From contig JAACJP010000014.1 in the NCBI GenBank assembly GCA_013368375.1, positions 806,001 through 870,000 of the forward strand: a stretch of 64,000 bases of DNA, read 5' to 3'. The position numbers and the translations under genes were made by a program. The notes under the pieces were generated by a model, which saw nothing but the letters and a program-made list of their open reading frames with translations, had not been told where the DNA came from and made no database searches. The stretch is from Tricholomella constricta (taxonomy: Eukaryota > Basidiomycota > Agaricomycetes > Agaricales > Lyophyllaceae). This document shows, piece after piece, positions 56,003-64,000 of the stretch. The number at the start of each line of letters is the position of its first letter. Position 1 is the stretch's first letter.

Positions 56003-58386
56003 CTAAAGCCTTCTCCAGCCCTCCTCCTCGTCTACACTCGCGGGCTCATACGCGTTATCCTCCTCCATCGCTCCTCCCGCAATCAAATCCTCCTTCTCCC
56101 CGCCCGCACCCGCAACATACCCCCGCCGGCTCATCAACCCCGCCTCCGCCTTGTACCGCGCCTTCTCCAGCCGCGGCTGCCACGATCGCGCGAGCTTGCT
56201 CAGCGCGCTCTCCTCAGGCGTCGACTTGGACGACGCTGCCGCCGCCGACGCAAGCGACAGCGACGACTGCCTGCGATGCCCCAGCCTGGTGAACGGAGTG
56301 GGATCCGTCGCGGGCGACGCATTTCTGTCCTCTTCGGCCCCGAACACGCAGTCCCCGCTGGGGCTCCCCAGCACCTGCACGCTCTCTGGCCGTTTCCGCC
56401 TCGGCGGCGGGGGCGGGTGCATAGGTGGGGGCGGGGAGGGGTGGTGCAGGGATTTCGAGCGGAACACCCGCGCGGTAGGGGAGCCGCCGCTGTCCAGGGG
56501 CGTGGTGGGGGTGCGAGCGCGGGTAGGGGTGAAGGGCGAGGAGGCGGACGGGGTGGTGGTGGTGGTGTGTGCGTGGAAGGCCGACGCGAATGGGAAGGGG
56601 GGAGGCTTGCGATCGGGATGGGTCGGTGGGCGTGTGCTGGTGCTGGTGCTGCTTGTGGTGGTGGGCGAAGGCGGCGGGGGAAGATCGACAGTGGGGCGTG
56701 CGGGCGAGCTCCGTGGAGATGCTGAGTAGGTCGTCGATGCGTCGGGGAGCGGCAGCGGCAGTGGCCGCTGGTGGTATGGGTTGTTATTGCTGGGGAACGG
56801 GTTGGTCAAGGTCGAGGAGCGGGATGTCAGAGACAGAGAAGACGGCGGGAGAGGCGGAGGAGGAGGAGGAGGCTGGGGAGGAGGCATGGCCAGTGCAACC
56901 TGCTCGAGTGAGCTGACCGACACAGGCGGGGACGGCTGCTGCGTATGGGTGTTCCGTCTCCTCGGCAACGGCGGCGCCCGCCCCCTCCTCCCGCCCTCCT
57001 CTCCCGACGACACCGACAACGAACTCGTCGTATTCCCATCAAACGCCGCATACACCGGTGCCTGCTGCGCATGCATCACCACGCCCTCCGCCCCCGGACT
57101 CGCGCTGCGCGGGTGCTGGTGCTGGTGGTGGTGCACGTTGTGAGTCGTCCGTACCTGGGTGCCTACAACGACAGATGAGCGGGACACGTTCGCGCCGCTG
57201 AGGGAGTACCCACCCGACACCACCGCGCTGCTCTTCAGCACTTGCAGTACCCGCTCCTGCTCCAGCTGCGACTCGGCCCGTTTCATGGTCTGCCCGGCCT
57301 TGCTCGCTTGTAGCGACTGTTTCATCAGCGTCGAGGTGACGTGCGCCGGCTTCGCGGGAATCGGGGGGTGTGTGGGGGGAGTTGCCGTGCCGGAAGGCGG
57401 AGCTGGGCGCGTGGGGGAGACGGAGGTGCGGTTCGGGGGGAGGAGGATGGAGCCGTGTTTTGGGGGCGGCGATAGGATGCTATGGGGCTTGCGTGGGGGA
57501 AGGGGTGGGCCGCGGGGCGGGGGGTCGTGGGGTTGGGAAGGGCGCGAGACGAAGGGGTTGTGGGCGGTGTGTGGCGGCTGGAGTAACGGCGCAGAGAAAG
57601 GGTTCGATGCGGTATCGATGGTCCGCGTCATCGATGCTGGAGTCGGCGGGGCTATGGGATGTCGACGAGGAACCGACGGTGGAGACGCAGATGTACATGG
57701 ATGTGCTACAAAATAATGAGCAAAGACCGAGAGTCCAGTAAAAAGCGCCCGACCTTGCACAAACGCCAATCCGCGCTCGATGGCCTTGCCATTCTCTGCG
57801 TGTACGACCAGCCGCAGCGCAGCAAAGAACTGCCCACCGCTCAGCACGTCCGCCGGCCTCATCCCTGGCGAGAACAAGCGTAGGATCTAGATCCTCATCA
57901 GCCTCCCGTCCCGATCAGAGTCAGACAACGACTCACCGCATCGATGTCCCCCAGAGCCAGATGCGCATACCGGCCCCGTAGCCAGCCCCGCGCCTCCCGC
58001 ACCCCGATCCTCATCTGCTCATAATACGCATCGTCGTGCGTCTGTTTCCCATCCTCGCCGTCCTCCGCCCAAGCCAGATCGTTCAAACTCGTCGTGTAGA
58101 GGTCGTACTCTGCGTCATTCAAGGCAGAGGCGTGCAGCGTCAGCGGGCGCATTGCACCGTTCATTTGATATGTATAGGCCGTTTGGAAAGCCGGGGTGTG
58201 GGTTGTGGAGGAGGGCAGGCGCGCCTCGAGGTCGTCGTCGAAGTTTGCCCTCTGTTTGAAACAGGCGTCAACAAAAGCCGAATTAGGCCCACAGCCATCG
58301 ACAAACACGGCGACTGGCGTCGTCATCGTTTTTGCCAGGCACGGAACGGCGGTTTCAAGGACACTCACCATGTGATTACGTGCCAT
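56003..58386 (-). CDS. proline-rich protein with EH-like N-terminal region
   Basis: Three main exons on the minus strand. Exon 1 (58386 to about 57938) reads MARNHMVSVLETAVPCLAKT, then WLRGRYAHLALGDIDA; exon 2 continues ILRLFSPGMRPADVLSGGQF and FAALRLVVHAENGKAIERGL, which together resemble an EF-hand/EH domain pair. Exon 3 (about 57700-56003) is a long disordered tail full of proline motifs (PPLPPRKPHSILSPPP, PPIPAKPAHV, PPPPPLPPSS) and HH/SS runs, with a patch SKLARSWQPRLEKARYKAEA near the end. EH proteins act in endocytosis and membrane traffic through NPF motifs; this one contains NPF (SNPFSAP, HNPFVS). Its 3' end lies 115 bases from the OSH start on the same strand. Identity is not secure; the EH reading is by pattern. 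Confidence 0.7.
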
Positions 58387-59487
58387 ACCTCTTGCCGTGA
58401 ATGTGCAATATTGCTAGTTCCCGCAGGCGTCATGTTGGGCTAGGGCAGGGTCGCTTGCGGTCGCGGAGGATAAGGGTAAGGATAAGGGGAATAGAAGGAA
58501 GGGGAAGAGGAAGGGGAAGAGGAAAGGGAAGGGGGGAGGAAAGGGAGCAGGCTGAGCGTAGATCGGTACGGGGGCGGTGCACACCAGAATCTGGGTGATC
58601 TAAGTCGAGGGCGCGTGTCTGCGGCTCATGGCATAACGGCTCTGTCGCCTGCCGTTCGCCACTCTATCCCCCTTTATCACTCCCTCTCCTGTCGCCGCCA
58701 CCCGACCTAAGTGGCGCTGCAGCTATTCATAGGTATACACCTCGAGGTCGCGCCGTCTGGGTGCAGGGTATGTCGTCTTTGCTCTTCTCTGAACTCACTG
58801 TGCTCACGCATTTTATCGGGCGATGCGCAGGGGAAATACAGCATGGGGGCATGCACCGGCTGCTGTTGGTTCGTCTTGAGTGGGATAACGCTCGCTCACG
58901 TATTTTTTTATGTTCAACAGAATGCGCTACACGCGGCGCTCGATGCGCTGCTGCCTTTACATACATAGATTCGTTCTATCTTCTTAAATGAAAGGATGTA
59001 GGGCGAGGCCCGTCCACTTCACTGTGAGTACTCTGGACACCTTGCCTTCCTTGCTCTGCCCTGTTCCTGTTTTTGTTTACATACATCGGCGGGATCGAAT
59101 GTGGATTTCTGCTCTTTTCGTCGCTTTCACGCATGTCATCCTGTCCTGTGTATCTCCCCAAACGCTATGACACCAACTGTCTACGGATTGCTCGGCTACT
59201 GAGCCTGCTTCGCTACCTGCCATTTGTAAAGCCGATGCATGTATGCATCTCTCTAATCTTCGATTGCCCGAACACACACACAAGCTTCTTCCACGAGGCT
59301 GGGATTCTAGCGCCCGGTGGAGTTATAAAGGTGCGTCTGCCGCAGTACCTGTCACACCAACCCTCCCTCCAGACGTTAACAATCGCTCATCTCAGCCTGT
59401 CATTTCTAAGCAGTACGTATGGCGATCCACACCATCTTTCTCTCTCGTGGGGTGGCTTGCTGAAGGGCCGCTGCAGGTCAAATCATC
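58387..59487. other. divergent promoter region with purine tract
   Basis: Between the minus-strand proline-rich gene and the plus-strand exonuclease gene. A purine-only-rich strand (A/G) of about 80 bases lies at 58468-58546. No gene recognised. Confidence 0.6.
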
Positions 59488-60512
59488 ATGCCCGATCTTG
59501 ATCTCGATTTCGATTACACGTTCTGCGACACAGCGTCCTCTGTGCAGGCAGCTCTCCCCGTTTTGCGAAACTCTGCTATCCTCGCCTTCGACTGCGAGGG
59601 ACAGCACCTCGGTACCGCCGGTGGCAGGCTTTCCCTTATCTCTCTCCACGCGATACAGCCGCCGTCGCCTGATGTCGGCCAACGAACGTTCATTTTTGAC
59701 GTGCTCAGGCTGAAACGCAAGGCTCTGCGCGGCGTGTACGACATCCTCGAATCAGATGATGTTCTGAAAGTCGTCTTCGATGGCCGGAAGGACTACAGCT
59801 GTCTCTTCCATGACCGTCGCGTTGTTTTCCGGAACGTCATCGATCTCCAATTGGCTGATATACGCTCGCGCCACGTCCGGGGTGAAGGGGATGCGGCGAG
59901 GATGAATCGTCTGAAGGACTGCATGCAACCGTCCGAACTCTACAGGAACCGTCATCTGTACCGTCAGGTTCACAAACTCAACGGACTGAAGAACTGTGCG
60001 AAGGAACACATCGGGTACACGGCGACGCGGGGTCCGCGATGTATGTAACTCCTCCTGATACCTAGGGTGCAAAATGCTGACAGACCTTTTTTTGCATCGC
60101 CTACCTAGTTGATCACTCCCTTTGGCTCGAGCGTCCTCTTGCTGAGGACTACATCCGCCACGCGGTCGAGGATGTCGTGCTCATCTGTAGCTTATACCTC
60201 TTTTTCCGGGACGCCGGGTATCTCTACTCCCAAATTTCAGGCGACAGCATGCGCTATGTCTCCATCTATAACGACAGACAGCCAACACTCGACGACGGGT
60301 TTCGGAGCCACGGGCTCCTTCCTCTGGACATTCTCGATCACGCCGAGGGTGGCATAAGGGGCACATGTGTGTATTGCGAAAGAAGTCTCCCAAAGTCGTG
60401 CTTCTCCAAGGGGAACTGGGCAGGCGGTGTCGGAAATAGGCAGTGTCAGGTGTGCCGCGCGGTGATGTTCCCTCCGTTCTGGTTGCAGAGAAAACGACTC
60501 GGGCGTCAGTAA
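59488..60512 (+). CDS. DEDD-type 3'-5' exonuclease domain protein with C-terminal four-cysteine module
   Basis: Exons 59488-60040 and 60109-60512 give 318 codons plus stop. The first motif is ILAFDCEGQHLG (Asp and Glu of Exo I), followed by LSLISLHA and TFIFDVLRL. Exo II lies in VLKVVFDGRKDYSCLF, with Asp in the expected place, and VIDLQLADIRSRH follows. Exo III is EDYIRHAVEDVVLICSLYLF. The layout is that of EXD1/egalitarian-like nucleases (RNase D-related), which degrade or process RNA from the 3' end. The C-terminus carries CVYCERSLPKSCF and CQVCRAV, two C-x2-C pairs that could form a zinc site. The ATG is the first in frame and starts just before the conserved domain. Confidence 0.85.
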
Positions 60513-61069
60513 TTGCAGGACGGCCTGTCGACTTTAGTCTCCCTCATTCCTTACGCTTTCACTCACACGTAACAGTTCGGTATCCTCGTCTGATTCCTCA
60601 CCATCCTCAGTCTCCTTGCTACCACGACGCTGGAAGTATACCCTCTACCCTGTGTTTACATCCGTTTTACTCACAGACCTGTAGCATTCAATTGTCTCCT
60701 TGTCTAGGTTTAATATAATTGTCTTTTCGTCCCTACCATGACACTGAGGAGTTTAATGATGAGGATACGGTGGGGAAAGTGACCAGGCTAGGCTTGCTTG
60801 TCGCGAGTAGACATGATGTGAACTGGGTAAAGGAACTTCGGCGGTTCAAATCGATTGACTTTGCGGTGTGCATGCGTGACAAGTTTGCATCTGACTGCTT
60901 TTGCGATTATATACTGGATTAACTACAGCTGCTTATGATGTCGAGCTGGAGGTAGAGTCTAAGGACGGGCGAGGCGTGTAGGAGGGCTGTCGCATTCTCA
61001 TGCTTGGACATATTTCCTTGGACCGCTCAAGGTGCCTCCGCTGCCCACCGCGATCACGGAACATCAAAC
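60513..61069. other. intergenic
   Basis: 3' flank of the exonuclease gene; no feature seen. Confidence 0.5.
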
Positions 61070-61090
61070 TTAGGGTTAGGGTTAGGGTTA
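61070..61090 (+). repeat. interstitial telomere-type TTAGGG tract
   Basis: Three perfect TTAGGG units plus a partial one. TAGGGT-containing remnants follow within 50 bases (GCTAGGGTTC, ACTAGGGTGT, ACTAGGGTGC). Genes lie on both sides, so it is not a chromosome end in this assembly. Confidence 0.9.
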
Positions 61091-61136
61091 TCTAGAGGCT
61101 GCTAGGGTTCAACTAGGGTGTGAAGATATTTTTACT

Positions 61137-61397
61137 AGGGTGCAGGGTGCAGGGTGCAGGGTGCAGGGTGCAGGGTGCAGGGGCAGGGGGCAGGGTGCAG
61201 GGTGCAGGGTGCAGGGGCAGGGGGCAGGGGCAGGGGGCAGGGTGCTGCAAGGGGCAGGGTGCTGCAGGGGACAGGGGGCAGGGTGCTGCAGGGGACAGGG
61301 GACAGGGTGCTGCAGGGTGCAGGGTGCAGGGTGCAGGGTGCAGGGTGCAGGGGACAGCGGAGGACAGGGTGCAGGGAACAGGAGACGGGGTGCAGGA
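61137..61397 (+). repeat. G-rich AGGGTGC/AGGGGAC minisatellite
   Basis: Directly after the TTAGGG tract, heptamers AGGGTGC alternate with AGGGGAC/AGGGGGC variants for about 260 bases. All G-runs are on the plus strand, so the strand could fold into quadruplexes. Open frames across it are repeat artefacts. Confidence 0.9.
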
Positions 61398-61589
61398 TTG
61401 TACACAGTATGTGAGCGCGTGGTGTAAATGTCTCATATCATTTATTCAAAATGATCATGCCTTGCGCCACGCATACGCCACACGCGAAACTCCTTAACGA
61501 CGTTGACTCACCACTCTACATTATCAAAACTGCTTTACTTGTAGAAGATGATCCAACCGCGTGAACTCGAGGCACAGTGAATGGGCGAG

Positions 61590-62340
61590 AACTCATCTGA
61601 GAAGAGGAGCAACAGACAGGGCTGAACTCGTCTCAGACGAGGGAAAGCAAACAGTCATTCCAAGACGGGCCTGAACTCATCTCAGACAAGAGACAGCAAA
61701 CGCGTCTCAGACGAGAGACAGCATTCTCAACGAGGTGAACATGTCATGGACTACTCCCCAAGTGGACACCGCTGGAAACGAGAAATGAAACATCCGAGTT
61801 AGAGAATGAAACACCCAAGACATATACACCCACCCGGGACTCAGTGGACATCGTCGGAGACGAGGAAGGAGGGATCGGCGCACCTGCCAGGGACTACTCC
61901 CCGGCAGTGGACGTCGTCGGAGACGAGGAAGGAGGGACACATGATGTGCACACCTGCCAGGTACTACTCTCCGGCAGTGGACGCCGTCAGGGACGAGGAA
62001 GGAGGGACCGAACAACAAACGGGCAAGCCACAACTCGTCGCAGACGAGGAACACCAGACGGGCGACAACTCTTCTCAGACGAGGAGCAGCAGACAGGCGA
62101 CAACTCGTCTCAGACGAGGAACAGCAGACGGGCAGGAACTTGTCGCAGACGAGGAGCAGCAGTTCAGCAAAATGTTCATGCCAGGGACTACTCCCCGGCA
62201 TCCCACATCGTCGCAGAAGAGATAGGCAAGACCAACGATACATACACCTGCCAGGAACTACTTCCCGGTAAGAGACATTGTTGAAGTAAAGATACAAGCC
62301 GGCGATACGTAATGGCTATGCCAGAGACTACTCCCCGGCA
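61590..62340 (+). repeat. 35/70-bp satellite with hairpin units
   Basis: Two interlocked units. A 35-bp unit (AACTCGTCTCAGACGAGGAA plus ACAGCAGACGGGCGAC) starts at 61590, 61625, then at 62032, 62067, 62102 and 62137; its core CTCGTCT-C-AGACGAG is an almost perfect palindrome. A 70-bp unit with GCCAGGGACTACTCCCCGGC starts at 61886, 61956, 62180, 62250 and 62320, again a hairpin. The spacing within each run is exactly 35 or 70. Because 35 is not a multiple of three, long open frames here are unlikely to be coding. Confidence 0.85.
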
Positions 62341-62984
62341 GACTAGATCGCGCCGTCACGTTAGAGGTGCCGTGGTAGTGATGATCGTGAAGGATAAGGT
62401 GCACAAGATCAACAGTACTACTACCATCGAACCTATACACCTGCTGCAGGTGGGTGGAGCTGATGGTGTTGGAGGAGCATGTACTTACAAATTTGCGCCC
62501 ATGGTGTCACGCGACACACGTGGCATACTCGTCTTTTCGTGCTTGAACTTCGTTTGCGCCCATGATTGATACTTTATATTCACCTACATATACAAACACA
62601 AGCTCTACTAGTGTAAAGGTGGGATACGATTCCGGATGTCCCTTGAGCCGTTAGTAAGGGTTTGTCCCATCGAAGACTGGTAATCCCTTCATTCGACTCA
62701 TCAGCAAAATGACATGCACTTATTTGATGACTTAGATGGCTTAGGAAAGACTAAAAGACAGATAAGCTGGTAAAGACGCGAAGTTGGCCTGTCTTTTCAA
62801 ATCCTAGTCGGGTTCCTTGGCAAAGACAAATTCTACTTAGTTCATGTCTTTTCAAAGGCCACACGGCTTTGTCAAGTCAAAACATACTTTCAATAGTATA
62901 AGTCATTTTACAAAAGCCCCAGGGCTTGGTGTCGTACCAGTTTCAGAGGTTTTAGGGTACGTCCAAAGTCCACTATGCTGTCCG
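62341..62984. other. intergenic
   Basis: No gene recognised. Short mirror-like pieces around 'CTTTTCAAA' and 'GTCTTTTCA' recur at 62790-62850. Confidence 0.4.
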
Positions 62985-64000
62985 CAAAAGGGGCTTAGCA
63001 GAAACCGTGGATCAAGGAGCATGATCCGTATTCTCGGATTGCTTACTTCCTCACCTATGCTATGATGTTTCTGGGCATCGTAGGTGGAGCCCTCCAGTGC
63101 TGGACTGGATGGAGGGTCGTTCCCCTCATCAAGGGCAACTTTGCCTGGTCATGGACGAAAACTTTGAGTCCGAAGAGGGTGCGTTTAGTGCGAATGGTAA
63201 GGGAGGTTGATATGAGCGGATTTGGGTGAGCACATTTTCACGTCTGACTGAAGCGAGCATAAAGTTAACGGTTGATACAGTAACGGCGAATTCGAGATGA
63301 CCACGGCCTCAAAGAACAATTCATTCGTCAAAGACGGCCGGCCGTCTTTACATCGCATCCACCCTCACTTCAGATAACCTCAGCGCCGCTGCCATCGAGG
63401 ATGGATACGTGTACAACATCACTGGTTGCACCTACAACATTACGCGCGGGCTTTCCTACACCGATCCTTTAGCTGTTTCGGCGACAAACATCAGCAACAT
63501 CGCCTCAGACGATGACTTCGATCTCGAAGGATACGTCCAGGCCTGCTCTGCCATCAGCAATACCACCGTCGGGACAGATAATCAACCCCGTTCAAAGCGC
63601 GCGAATCAGCACGAAAAGAAGCGCTAGTACCAAGTTCGGGAAGGTCGAGGTCCGGGCTAAGATTCCTAAGGGGTGCGTGCTCGCGAGATTTCTTCCTTTC
63701 TATAGGGTCGCTAATCTTTTTTCCAGTGATTGGGTGAGCTGCGCCAATACTGGACCGCGTGTGCATGTGGCGAACGCTAACTTTTTTATGTAGCAGTGGC
63801 CAGCTATCTGGATGCTCCCTGTTGATAACAAGTATGGACCGTGGCCCCTAAGTGGTACGTTCATATCATCCTCTTTGTCCTGTGACGTTACGTTGCACCC
63901 TTTTACATATTGTGTCTCCTACAGGTGAAATCGACATCATGGAAGCAGTGCGTATTCACCCGCCCTCCTCTCCCTTTTTATTTCTTATATCATGGACAGA
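62985..64000 (+). pseudogene. GH16 beta-glucan-active enzyme gene, decaying and cut by the window end
   Basis: A type II membrane layout can be read: KEHDPYSRIAYFLTYAMMFL leading into a GIVGGALQCW helix, then LCLVMDENFES, REVDMSGFG, GEFEMTTASKNNSFVKDG, LYIASTLTSDNLSAAAIEDG, a Cys/Thr-rich NITG..NITR part, NPVQSARISTKR, FGKVEVRAKIPKG, WPAIWMLPVDNKYGPW and the catalytic SGEIDIMEA. This is the GH16 fold of fungal SKN1/KRE6-like and Lam16-type proteins acting on beta-glucans. At least four frame breaks occur: a missing base after GGCAAC (about 63141), a shift before REVDM (about 63205), an extra GGCC (about 63340) and an extra base near 63577. A usable exon of 7 bases (TGATTGG, about 63727) is also needed. 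The gene runs off the window. Confidence 0.75.

Noticed and set aside
61109..61497. Long open frames on both strands across the G-rich array
   Set aside because: They arise from the heptamer repeat, which lacks stops in several frames; composition is pure repeat.
61800..62290. Coding reading of the satellite (repeated DEEGG / TRNSRR peptides)
   Set aside because: The 35-base period is not a multiple of three, so the peptide changes from unit to unit.
61590..62340. Regularly spaced palindromic repeats resembling a CRISPR array
   Set aside because: The organism is a fungus, 'spacers' are themselves near-identical, and the period is a simple 35/70-bp satellite.

Overview
The window is genomic DNA of a mushroom-forming basidiomycete (Agaricomycete type). 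The evidence is many genes split by 45-70 base GT-AG introns, families typical of that group (large BTB clusters, DUF6533 and DUF6534 multi-helix membrane proteins, CPL1/PriA-like cysteine-rich secreted proteins, a basidiomycete-style GH16), and single-copy fungal housekeeping genes. No RNA gene was recognised. Exon models were joined by hand; for most BTB genes, chs7 and the exonuclease the summed exon lengths are divisible by three.

Left region (1-29.4 kb): an expanding and decaying BTB/POZ cluster. Twelve BTB loci are visible. Genes left of 9 kb lie on the minus strand and those right of 15 kb on the plus strand. Nine look intact, one is frame-disrupted, and two are clear relics. The intact ones share one architecture: a short first exon ending in phase 1, a BTB exon of about 298 nt, a helical 'HGY...AAP.LL...PW' exon of 151 nt, and a last exon that usually carries cysteine pairs and ends in a P-x-F-x-T motif. 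A 2-kb segment carrying two BTB copies is duplicated in tandem at 15.1-19.2 kb. Between the two BTB arms lie two CPL1-like secreted proteins and a DUF6534-like fragment; a DUF6533 membrane protein sits within the left arm. chs7 (chitin synthase export chaperone) lies at 21.7-23.0 kb.

Middle region (29.4-51.6 kb): an ERT1/AcuK-type Zn2Cys6-PAS transcription factor, a gene resembling fungal beta-pore-forming/MABP-like proteins with an in-frame stop and a duplicated tail, an F-box protein, an O-methyltransferase relic, a DUF6534 membrane protein, a disordered basidiomycete protein, and a 0.77-kb element with terminal inverted repeats.

Right region (51.6-64 kb): an Osh1-type oxysterol-binding protein (ankyrin, PH, FFAT, ORD), a proline-rich protein with an EH-like N-terminus, a DEDD 3'-5' exonuclease with a C-terminal four-cysteine module, then a repeat-rich zone (TTAGGG tract, G-rich heptamer array, 35/70-bp hairpin satellite) and a decaying GH16 gene cut by the window end.

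The housekeeping genes act separately: wall synthesis (chs7), carbon-source control (ERT1) and sterol/lipid exchange at membrane contacts (OSH). The BTB genes would, from family knowledge, supply substrate adaptors for cullin-3 ubiquitin ligases; that is inference.
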